Assembly: GCA_008973525.1 (NCBI GenBank)
Contig: WACJ01000124.1
Location: 558,001-622,000, forward strand
Origin: Stenopsyche tienmushanensis
Taxonomy: Eukaryota; Arthropoda; Insecta; Trichoptera; Stenopsychidae
Direction of reading: 5' to 3'
DNA length: 64,000 nt
How positions within the stretch are numbered: position 1 is the stretch's first letter; each line of letters opens with the position of its first letter. The notes below the pieces were generated by a model that did not search any database, had not been told where the DNA came from, and saw nothing but the letters and a program-made list of their open reading frames with translations. The translations under genes and the position numbers were made by a program. Below are positions 51,970-62,500 of this stretch, piece after piece.

Positions 51970-52618
51970 CACTCAATAAGTTCGTAGGATGACATATAAC
52001 TGACGCCACTATTGACAAATCCGTATGATTTTTAGCACGTATTAATCTTCAAATAATATATGTAAAAATTTGATAATAATCTGATCTTAAAGCACGTTTA
52101 TTAAAGAATTGCGCCCAAAAATTGACAGCCATTGTCTAAAAGTCTAACACTCAATAAGTTCGTAGGTAGGTTTTGTCTATTATATATTGGGATGTGCACG
52201 GTATTTTATTCACGGATTATTTTAAAAAAGAAGAAACATCAACAGCAAATATTATATGGCGTTATTGGTGCGTTAAACAAAATAAATTGCGAATAAACGA
52301 CATCAAATGGAGAATTAACAGGTGTTTTTTCACCAAGACAATGCACCATGTCACAAGTCGATCGCAACAATGGCAAATTGCACAATTGCACTTTGAATTG
52401 GTTTCCCATTCACCGTATTCTATGGATCTGGTTCTGGCGACTGCTACCTGTTTGCAGACCTAAAAAGAATGCTCCAGGGAAAAATATTTGGCTTCAATGA
52501 AGAAGTGATTGAATGATCCTGTTTAAGGCTAAAGATAAATCGTTCTACAAAAAAGGCATCGAAATTTTGGAGAAGCGTTGGAATTTATTTATTTATTATC
52601 TAGGAACTTATTGAGTGA
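51970..52618 (+). mobile_element. Mariner element, decayed, with doubled left terminus
   Basis: CACTCAATAAGTTCGTAGG occurs at 51970 and again at 52148, and its inverse CTAGGAACTTATTGAGTG at 52600-52618. Between 52176 and 52590 the plus strand carries pieces of a DD34D mariner transposase in several frames: WDVHGILFTDYFKKEET, then HQDNAPCH, then CYLFADLKRMLQGK, then DKSFYKKGIE and LEKRWN. The N-terminal half is missing. The first 178 bases look like a mariner 5' UTR, followed by a second left terminus. This suggests nested insertion or a rearranged copy. Confidence 0.85.
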
Positions 52619-53164
52619 TGTGTATGAAATCGATTTGAATAATGAAAATATAAATACTCACCAAATATTGCACATGTATGAAAAATGTAATGAAACTCAC
52701 CTGAAACAAATAAAAAATGATATATTATAAGATAAGTCAATATAAAATTGCTGATGTTAATTATATGGATATTATTTTATATTGTATGTATCAATATGGA
52801 AATTATTGGGGGATACGCTTTTGCTTATTCAAGTTCAAATGCTTGAACTTGCAAATAATATCTGGTTGGGATTATTCAGATAAATGGACAATGAATATTG
52901 AGTAAAAATGCCATTACAACTTGTAAAAGTATGTTATAAACGGACATTATACCAAAATGTGGTTTAAGACGTTTCGTGCCGGATACGTTTTTTTTATTAA
53001 TAATCCACCAGGCCATTATATAAATTTAGTTCTATTATATACTTATATATATAATAATTATAAATAATGTTCCTAATTTTTTCAAAAACTTATATAGAAT
53101 CTTATTTAGGGTGTCAGGCACTGATGATTGGCGTATAGTGATGTTAAGCATATGGCATATGTAT

Positions 53165-53203
53165 ATATATTTTTATTTTATTTTATTTATTTTATTTTAT
53201 TTG
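53165..53203. repeat. (TTTTA)n simple repeat, LINE 3' tail
   Basis: Repeated ttttattttattttatt units read as AAATA repeats on the minus strand. They lie at the 3' end of the LINE, where many insect LINEs carry such tails. Confidence 0.7.
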
Positions 53204-53334
53204 GAATATCAACAGCTGATAATACAAAATAGAAAAATACAATAAACAACTCAAAGCTAATAAAAGATATTCGCCAATAGAAACGAAGTACAAAAAGAGA
53301 GAAAAAAAAAAAAGTCACTAAATACATCTTTACA

Positions 53335-53580
53335 AAAATAATAATGATAATAATAATAATAACAATTAATAATGTTTAATAATAACAATAAAAATAGTAA
53401 TATCCAATAATAAATAAAAACAATATAATAATCAATAATAATAAATAATCATAAATAATAATAATAATAATAAATAATCACAATTAATAATAATAATATA
53501 ATAATAACTGATAATAATAAATAATCACAATTAATAATAATGAAATAATAAAAATAACTAATAATAATTTTTTAATAAAA
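53335..53580. repeat. (AAT)n-rich simple repeat
   Basis: This is a long run of aataat and taataa units with short interruptions, between the stop of the RT ORF and the rest of the LINE 3' UTR. It probably expanded within the element. Confidence 0.9.
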
Positions 53581-53588
53581 TTTGCATA

Positions 53589-55304
53589 TTAGGCCCCGAA
53601 GCTAAAAAATGAATTGGTAATGGCTTGTTTTGCTGTATTAATTTTAGTGTTAAAAAGGTCAAAATTGTAAATTTCACAAAGTTTATTAAAATTGTGGCTA
53701 GTTCGCAGAATGTAGCTATTACTTCTATAGTGGGTATTTGAATGAGGCACATACAGCAGCGAGCTATGGCGAAGAGGAGTAGATGAGGTTCTTATGCTGA
53801 TTTTTGAGAGAAGGTCCGGACAATCAACCTCGCTTTGGGCTATTTTGAAAAAGAGGGCAACGTCAGCGATAATACGTCGTTTATCTAGCGGTAGTAAATG
53901 ATGCCTCCTACAGTGCAATTCATAAAATCTAGAGTCAAATTTATTGTGCGTTCGATAGCTTATAAACCGCAGGAACTTTCTCTGGACGTTTTCTATGCGA
54001 GAAGTATATTTATCATAAGAAGGATTCCAAATTTGCGAGGCATATTCTAAGTGACTTCGAACAAGGCTACAGTATAATATTTTCAGTGTTTTAACTTGAC
54101 GAAAATCACTAGAGCTTCTTATTATAAACCCAAGGGCTTTCATAGCTTTAGAAATAATATAGTTAACATGTTGATTGAAAGAAAGCTTTGAATCATGAAA
54201 CACCCCAAGGTCTCGTAGTGAATCGCTCCTTTGCACTAATTCATTTTTCAATTGGTAATCGAAGAGTATGGGATTACGCTTTCGCGTGAAGCTCATTATA
54301 CTACATTTGGATGGGTTAAGATCTAAGCAATGATCATCACAATATTTCTGCAGTCGGTACAGATCCCCTTGTAGCGCCATTGCATCGCTCATTGACGAGA
54401 TAGTATTATAAACTTTGATATCATCCGCAAAGCACAATAATTTAGAGGAGGTAAGACAAGTATCAACGTCGTATAAGAATATTGCAAACAACAGAGGACC
54501 AATCAAGGAACCCTGAGGAACACCACTAGGTACAGGGACCCACCCCGAGATGTAATTGTTGGTGACAACAGCTTGAGTTCGATTATCAATATAGGATGAA
54601 AACCATCTCAACAAATCACCATTAATTCCAATGTTATTAAGTTTACTGAGAAGGATGTCATGTCGTATTCGATCAAAAGCTTTACTGAAGTCAGTGTAAA
54701 CCACGTCAGCCTGAGCTCTTTGGTGCATTGTTTCCGTCAGGAAGTCATTGAGAAGTACGAGATTAGTGACAGCCGAGCGGCCTCTAAGAAAGCCATGCTG
54801 GCTAGGGCTAAAAGACTGCTTTAAAGCAGGATATACCTGGTTATAAATAATTTTCTCGAGAATCTTGGATATGATACAAAGCTTTGAGATAGGACGGTAA
54901 TTGGATATATCAGTCTTAGCCCCTTTCTTATATATCGGTGTAATGAAGGCCTTTTTCCACAAAACTGGCACTGCACACGCATAGATAGATTTACGGAATA
55001 AAATTGTAATAGGTACTGATATAGTATCAGCACACTTCAGTAAAAAAATTCCAGGTAAATTATCTGGACCGCAAGATTTCGACGGGTCAATAGCATGAAG
55101 TAAATTCTTAACTACATCAGTATCTATATGCACTTTAGAAATATCACAAATCGGTTGGGTAGATGAAGTAATGGTGGTTTTATTGGGTGGAGGATCTACA
55201 AAGCTGGAACGGAAGAGATCGGAAAAGGCATCACAAATATCGGTGCCAGTGTTATATGTTTTGTCACCCAGGTACATGCTACTGGGCATAGAATTCAGAT
55301 TCAA
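53589..55304 (-). CDS. Reverse transcriptase ORF of a non-LTR retrotransposon (endonuclease lost)
   Basis: This is 571 residues without stop or frameshift. It starts in the linker before the RT and lacks the AP-type endonuclease, so this is an ORF2 remnant; the first frame codon is TTG and the true start is lost. RT blocks in order: NYRPIS near residue 135, QHGFLRGRS near 169, YTDFSKAFD near 203, GVPQGSLIGPLLF near 261, and the catalytic FADD near 292. Downstream come LGVFHDSKLSF and the LEYASQIWNP thumb/C-terminal region. All three catalytic Asp positions appear intact. The pattern fits the CR1/Jockey group; the clade cannot be fixed by eye. It is a mobile-element gene, probably inactive without its endonuclease. 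Confidence 0.92.
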   Translation of the reverse strand: MNLNSMPSSMYLGDKTYNTGTDICDAFSDLFRSSFVDPPPNKTTITSSTQPICDISKVHIDTDVVKNLLHAIDPSKSCGPDNLPGIFLLKCADTISVPITILFRKSIYACAVPVLWKKAFITPIYKKGAKTDISNYRPISKLCIISKILEKIIYNQVYPALKQSFSPSQHGFLRGRSAVTNLVLLNDFLTETMHQRAQADVVYTDFSKAFDRIRHDILLSKLNNIGINGDLLRWFSSYIDNRTQAVVTNNYISGWVPVPSGVPQGSLIGPLLFAIFLYDVDTCLTSSKLLCFADDIKVYNTISSMSDAMALQGDLYRLQKYCDDHCLDLNPSKCSIMSFTRKRNPILFDYQLKNELVQRSDSLRDLGVFHDSKLSFNQHVNYIISKAMKALGFIIRSSSDFRQVKTLKILYCSLVRSHLEYASQIWNPSYDKYTSRIENVQRKFLRFISYRTHNKFDSRFYELHCRRHHLLPLDKRRIIADVALFFKIAQSEVDCPDLLSKISIRTSSTPLRHSSLLYVPHSNTHYRSNSYILRTSHNFNKLCEIYNFDLFNTKINTAKQAITNSFFSFGA

Positions 55305-55599
55305 ATTTTTATATATTTTAAAATTATATATATATCTTTTTGAATAATACGTTTATATACATAGTAATGATACATGATGGTTTATGTATTTTTTGGATAT
55401 ATTACACCTAATTTTTGGGATATTGCTTCGCGTAAAGATTATTCACAGAAGTCGAGCTTGGGACTGCAGAGATGCTTCTTCAAGGGAAACTGCAAGATTT
55501 TAATCAACTTATTTTTGAAAAAAATGCAGTCAAATCAAATCGATATGCTGATCAAGTGGTTGAAGAAAAGGCGAACATTTTCCAGATTACATTCTTGGT

Positions 55600-55826
55600 C
55601 GCTGATAAATAAGTTGAAAATGAAGAGGTTTTTTGATCTAACCATGTGCATAGAACTCGTCAAACTATCCAGTATTAATTTATATTGGAGCAAAGGCATT
55701 CATTTTAGGCAGACATTTCCACGAACTGCAATAAGCAGAAACAGATTTGAGATTTTGTTTCAAATGCTACATTTTGCGCATAATTTTACTACAAATCTAG
55801 AAGATCGGTTAGCAAAAATATTATGA
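55600..55826 (+). pseudogene. piggyBac-type transposase fragment
   Basis: The plus strand encodes LTMCIELVKLSSINLYWSKG, RQTFPRTAISRNRFEIL and LHFAHN...EDRLAKIL before a stop. Trp/Tyr-Trp-Ser, the Ser-Arg-Asn-Arg-Phe-Glu helix, LHFA-x-N and DRL-x-KI occur in this order in piggyBac (DDE_Tnp_1_7) proteins. The frame is open from 55374, but the first half is not recognisable. Catalytic residues further downstream are missing. Confidence 0.75.
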
Positions 55827-57307
55827 ACCAGAAGAATATTTCTGTTTTAATAAAAGCATGATACTTTTTCAAGGAAGAATATATTTTTTTCTTTTTTGTG
55901 ATGGTTAAATTATGATATGGTTATTTGAATAATTGACCCTGCCCAAATTCATCCAGAAAATTTTACAAATTTGCTTGTACGATGAGTTTTTTTAAACCCA
56001 TTTAATTTGAATCTATATAATAAGGGTCCAAGAACTAATCCATTATAGATTATTAATGCTTGAATCTCGTAAAAATTTCTTATGGAAGAATAACTGAAAT
56101 TTATTTCGTACGCATTTTAAATGAAATTTAACCATAGCAAACTAAAGTTTCTTCAAGTTATGGGATTTGATATTATAGAAAAAATATTTATTATTATATA
56201 AAATATGTATAAATCAAAAGTTTTTCAAGCACACTAAGTATTGCGGATGAAATAAGAAGGAATAAAAAAGCGCGCTTCCCTTTTTACGTCTCCTTTGCGT
56301 TGATGATGATTTGAAGAAATTTTTCTCGCAGGATACGGGGGAAGTTTTTTCCACGGATAAAGTCCTTCGGAAGAAATTGTTCAGATAAAATATTCAGCGT
56401 TCATTGTAAAATCTTAATACATCTGTGTATCTCGCAGCAAGTAGGAGGCGTAAAGCGATGGCTCCTTGCTGAAACGTCGCGGTAGACCACACAATATATT
56501 CAGGAATTATCTTCAGGCGCCGGTTTCAGGTTTTAATTGAAAAACCCCCGTCGTCGTTTCGCCGGGCGAGCCTTAATCCACCATTTAATATTATCAACAA
56601 ATAAACACACCCAATTTCCTTAATGCGGTTACTCAAAATGAAAAGTCGGAGAAGATGTAATCTCTTCCAGCTTCGTCCTTGCGGTTGGAACTTAATCACG
56701 TTTGCGTACAAATCGGGACCTGAGATGATTTTCAGATTAATAAATTTGGTACACGACATGAAAAAAAGCCCAATATCTCCCGCATGTGACGCTTCTATAT
56801 TTATGCCAGAAATATGATTATAAATAATGTACAGAGTGGTGTTGAACAAAATATTTATTCATACGTTTTATTTTAGATAGCGCCACGCAATGAAATACCG
56901 TCTGTTTGTTCTGCCATTTCCTGTGTAAATATTAAGAGAATTTTTTCATAAATTGAGCAAACTCTATAATACTAAAATATCATTAAATTTTAAAGACTAC
57001 ATCATTTTAAATAGAAAAAGATATAACGTCAAACAACTCTGAAATACGATATTTTTTCGCTAAGCAAATAAAATAAGATGTTTTGCGGAGCATCTTTCCA
57101 TAATTTCAAAACGTAAACGAAATCGTATATATATATAGCAGTTAAAATGACATGAAGTAGATTTTTAGCGTTCATTTGGAGGAAATAAATTAATATTTCC
57201 CTGTTTATTAGAAAGATCGGAAAGTAATCAAAATTTTGCCTTCTTTCGTCGTATAGGTGAATTATCGCTAATTGAATTATAACAGCGCAAGTTAATTGAA
57301 GTGAGTA
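55827..57307. other. Stretch without a recognised gene
   Basis: AT-rich except for a GC-richer patch at about 56270-56720 that is open in more than one frame. No protein, RNA or terminus recognised. Confidence 0.5.
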
Positions 57308-57603
57308 CATTCTGGCCTTGTATAATACGGTTTTATGTAACACGTTTGTATAAATGGTGATAATTTTTCACAACTCGCTATAATATAACACGGTCTGAGG
57401 GAATAAATTATTATTGATATAAAGCAGATAATCGTTCATTACCAAATTTTTGAAGGCTAAAACAAGAAATACTCCAGAATTCTCTGATGTTGAAAACCCA
57501 CAACAGATCCGATCCAAATTTTGTATGAACTTTGTATAACACGGATTTGTATTACACGACGTTTTTGCGGAACCATATAAACGTGTTATACGAGGCTCGA
57601 GTG
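57308..57603 (+). mobile_element. Pogo-type MITE
   Basis: The left end TACATTCTGGCCTTGTATAA, reading on into TACGG, pairs with the right end, whose inverse reads TACACTCGAGCCTCGTATAA and continues into CACG. About 21 of 27 positions match. Both ends abut TA, the expected target duplication. The 296-bp interior has no coding and repeats the subterminal motif (TA(T/C)AACACGG) near 57388 and 57533. Length and structure fit a non-autonomous pogo/Tc1-type element. Confidence 0.65.
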
Positions 57604-58999
57604 TATTTATGATAATACTACGCAGAAAAACAATAAATTTCTTCGATGCAGATTCTTATCCTTGACCCTAAACTATTCTGTGTTTGGTGGAATATCATTG
57701 GAGTAATTAATTTTGAACTACTTGAACTTGCCCTTATCACGAGGTAACCTGTAAATTTAATACTATTAAAAATATTGAATTTTTGTTTAGCATTCATTCA
57801 TCAACTTTTTTATTCAGTCGATTTTTAGGCCCTTTTAGTATTTTGAAGAAAAGCTTAAAGAAAAATTTATTTAGAAAATTAAATTAAATATTTTTCCAAA
57901 TGATCATCATAAAAAATATTATATTTCACATATAGCATAAACAACGAAGAAATAATATTATGTACTAATTAATTAAATTAAGAGCACTTTCATGACACAA
58001 ATGGTACAAGTATTACTGTCAACTTACTTGTCAGCTTTGCGACAATTTAATACTCCATTTTGCCTCGTGATCTGCTCTGAAGTACTATTTATCAAATCCG
58101 GTATACTATATATTATATTCAATGCTTTAGTATAATTCGATTTAATAAATTCTATTAGAATAATGCATTTATTTGTGTTTGCATAGAAGGCGCTGCTATT
58201 CTGTATAACAAATGGCGTTGCTGTATTTGACATTAGAGCAACATGTTATTTGCTTTATTGTATTGACGCCAATGTGGTGATGAGCTCGTCGAATACCAGC
58301 ATTTTAAAATTAAATAATAATGTACCGATCTGTCGATGTCAAATAAATTGATTGAAATACAGGGAATAATTTATGCATTAGGGTCGGGTGGATTTCGTGC
58401 GCTTATAAAGTATCATGGCTGGATTAAAACGCATCTATTGGATAAATAATAGAAAAACGCGCGATATCAAATATTGCAGCGTGTTGCTTAAAAAAAATTT
58501 ATTTATTTATTATTCATATAGCAAGACAGCTTTATAGTTATACACCATGGTGTTGCCAAAAGGAATCGGTTTAACTCATAAATCAGACGGAATGTATTTC
58601 ATTTTTACAGCCATTTTCCTCTATTGCTGAGGATTATGATATCCTTGAAAAGAGTTTTTGTTGGGGAAGGAAACATTAAATGTTGATTTATGAGGAAGAG
58701 CAAAATTATAACAATTTTATAATAATATTTTTTAAATGTAATTGTAAATTAGTTAATCTGAATGCTTACAGAGTTAACGTCCATTGTATTTAATATTCAA
58801 TTTTGACCTAGACTGCAAACTGAAGTTATTTGGAAATGATGTAAATGTATGCAGCAAATATGAATTTCCGATTATTATTGCAAGTAAAAGGGTATGGATG
58901 GTTTTTAATTATGGGTTGGGTGGGAAAAAAATTGAATCCAGAGGTGCAAGGTTTTTTTAAAAAGAAGGGATTACCATAGAGAGCAATATTATCTAAAAA

Positions 59000-59556
59000 G
59001 AAACCGTAGATAAGGAAAACATCAAGGAGTGGCTCGATCGTAATTTAAATGATCCATGTTTTGAATGCATGGATGATGCAGATATTGTTTATTTTGTATC
59101 TCAAGAGGAAGAAAATGAGAATGACACTACAAGTAAAGATACCAATGATTATATTGGTCATTAAACGGCGTTGAATTGTGCTGAAATATTACTAGATTGC
59201 GCCGGAAAAAAAGGATTATAACGATATAATAGTTTTAAGAAAAATTTCAAATGGTTTTAGAAACTTGTTTAAAAAATCTCAAAAACAAATAAAAATTACA
59301 GTTTTTTTTTAAAAATATACTCGTATATATTTTGGCAACGTTTAGTGCTAACTACTAACAGCCACTTATCTTCTTAACTATGAGCGTTTTTTTAAAATAA
59401 ATGATGAGTATTTAAATTATAAAACAAACATTTGTATTGTAAATATGATATTATATTCGAAACCAAGTAGAAATTTGATGGTTTGGATTATCCTTGTTTT
59501 CCAGTTATTCATGTTCTTCCTCTCCAGCATTAGCCCGAATAATCGAGAGTCTACTG
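59000..59556 (+). mobile_element. Tigger/pogo element, 3' end
   Basis: 59000-59164 encodes ENIKEWLDRNLNDPCFECMD and DADIVYFVSQEEE before TAA, matching the C-terminus of jerky/Tigger transposases. The right terminus at 59556 reads, on the minus strand, CAGTAGACTCTCGATTATTC, the classical Tigger/pogo TIR, with TA immediately outside. The rest of the transposase upstream of 59000 is absent or unrecognisable. Confidence 0.85.
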
Positions 59557-62500
59557 TATTTACACATAATAAAATACCACGAAACAACAACTAAGAACGT
59601 CTGTGATATAATGGGTCTGTGTATAGGAATATGAAGTGTGAATTTTATGCATCGTTTTTACTACTCAAAATAATGAAAATCAGTTATTTAACAAACAAAA
59701 CTACAACTCGATATTTGCATAAAGTTTGATTGCTCAGAATTATCAAATAGCTCAAGCAAATAGTAATAATTTCAATTCACGATGCACATTTGGATAAACG
59801 TGAATTATTTACATGCACCATCTCCAAACATATAATATCAACTAATATTTAGAATAAACAAGAAGGAACATAAGTTGTTCAGAATATTTTAATGAGAGTG
59901 ATTAATATTTAGAACTTCAATTTTTGCATCAAAATCAGGGGATAAATATTGTGAATTTGATTTTGAGCTTTGAATATCAAAATTGAGACTCAAATTCAGA
60001 TCGTGGAAAATATTAAACCGTATCAAAAAAATCGGAAGGATGAACAGTATAAATATTTTCGATCGATCATCTAAATCTAAGTTTGTCTTAATTTCATTTC
60101 AAAAATCTACATTCCAAATTTGATTTTAATATGTTGGCTCGTTAAAGATTTATGATATTTTACAAATTCGAGTTTTCGTCCAAATTCTCTAGTTCTCAGC
60201 GGCATTTATTGGGTTAAGAAGAAAATACCGTCATAAGTTAAATTGATATGGGTTCTAAGAGCCGACCTATTAACGATCAATAAATAAGCATCATAACAGC
60301 ATGTAGCTATGCTCAAAGTTTATGAAAATGAATTTTGGATGCCTCGACTGTGGAGTATGAAATGTGGAGATATAATTTTTTAGCCAGCATGACTCTTGGC
60401 TTTTTTCACGCCAAGATTTTTTTCTCCTCGATAGTGGATGAAGTATTTATGTTCGTCTGATACGATGCTCGAAGTAACACTGAATTTTATATTCGACTCG
60501 GCTATTCTTATTGAAATAAGCGAATAATATTGATTTATAGGCGGAAAAATAAAACGCTCCGTGATAATATTAACTTTTTCACTTCGCACATGGACTTTCT
60601 ATCCGACAATCAATTCTGTGAAACAAAGGCATAATTTATTACCGACGCCGAAAGTTGACTATAAATCACCACACGAGTCTCTATTTCTGGTATTTCTGAC
60701 AATGGAGATCATTCCTCTGCGCACTACTTCCCGATTTTGCTCCGCATATTTTTTGTTTTGCAAAGAGGCTTTCGCCCGTAAACAAACATGTTGTTTAATT
60801 AATGTCCATGACCGTTTTTGCGAGCTTTCAGCGGCTCGGTTATTTTTATGTGGAAGATTTCGTTCGAAAAACAATATCGATGCGTTTTTGGATAAAGCGT
60901 TGTGAATGAGGGGGTTCGACAATATTTGCAGAATATCCAATATGCTCTAGGGGTGGCTTTGTTGGTGCAAAACCACACAGTTTATTGCATCACGTGACCA
61001 CAGCTTTGTGATTCACTTCATTTTTGATTTAATCACGTTAATTTTGTATGACGTACGTACTAATCATCCATTAACATCATGTATTATATTATGTCAAATA
61101 TTTTGGACATTTTTTAAATGTCATAACTTTTCCCAGTTTTATGTAATGTAAGTCTTTAGATTGCATTAAACAAATTGTTTGATTAAAATGAATATTTTAG
61201 GAAATATGCAAAACATATAATTAAGGAGTATTGCACTCCACAATGAGTCATATTTTGACATTTGATCATGACGTTTATGTGAAGGGATGAAATCCATTCC
61301 AATAATGGGCCAAAAGGGCAGTTATTGCGTGCTATTGACAAGTGAATAGAATAACGATGCGAATCAGATTATTCGGTCTGCAAAACCATTTACTCATACT
61401 ATTGAAATTGAAAGCAAATATTTTTATATTTCAAGTCTTTAATAATATTTTTTTAAATTCAATAAGAATAAAAAAATGCACTCGATCGTATTTTTGCGTA
61501 AGGGGTGTATATTTTCTCAATCCGCAGATTAGTTGATTGAAAGCATTGATAAATATAAATACTCCATTTTCGATTTTTTTTTGTGGAGATTTTCATAAAT
61601 CTGATAAATAGATGAAGTTTGAAATTCAAAATTAATTAGTTATGCAATTCAATGTTTACTTTAGGCTAGCGATTGAAATAGCCCACTTGTGGATATCATT
61701 TTATGAGCATTTTCATGGAAACACAAACGACATATGGGTGACGCAATTAGGTATCATTAATATAGTTACATGCATACATTATTATTAATTAATAATTGAT
61801 ATCGCAATATCCAAACAGGTTATGATAATAATTTTACAGAATATGCAAAGACGGTTTCAACTTCGTGTGTCTTGATCATTTCAATGTCTCATGACATCCG
61901 AGAGCTGAGTATTTATGCATTCAAATTTAATATGGTTTTCATTAAAAATTCATGATGTTATGGCAATATCAAGAGTATTTAAGTTTCGACGAATAATTTT
62001 GCTCTTTAATAAATTCTGTTCATTACATTATTTAGTCTTACATTCTTGGAATTAGTTTTAATATGAACTCGCAGCGAATTATTTCACGTATTAAATATCG
62101 TTCTTATTATTTGATTGGGACAGAACAAAGGACATTCAGACGCATAAAGCCTTTTATGATATCAGATCGCAAATATTTTATGAACGAATTAATTATTCAA
62201 ACTGGAACAATATGTGTGGAATACGGCTCAAATTATTTTCTCATATAACGAATGCCATGGAGAGCTCCGATGGTATTATATTCTTTTTTGACTTGGTACT
62301 TTATTCGATAAAGGAACTCCCCGCGAATAAGAGTACGGAGAAATATAAGATTTAGGGCTCATCTCCGTCGCGAAATTTCATACGAGCATTTTGTATTTTT
62401 TAAGGTTTCGCCGTATCATGTTTGATTGTAGATATCCAAGAAAATATAGGTCCTCGCGAGGCAGGCAGAAGAACGGAGGCCCCCGGGGGAGCGATCTGGT

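Larger units (their letters stand above)
53165..55304 (-). mobile_element. Non-LTR retrotransposon, 5'-truncated, with long RT ORF
   Basis: The element runs on the minus strand from about 55304, where the ORF begins after an upstream stop, to AAATA repeats at about 53205-53165 that look like its 3' tail. The 3' UTR includes an expanded (AAT)n tract at about 53335-53580. The left and right flanks are both AT-rich, so a target-site duplication cannot be defined. It sits next to a piggyBac fragment beginning at about 55374. Most other elements in the window are far more decayed, so this insertion is among the youngest. Confidence 0.85.

Noticed and set aside
53340..53580. CRISPR-like or satellite array
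   Set aside because: It is an irregular AAT simple repeat within a LINE 3' UTR, without fixed repeat-spacer structure.
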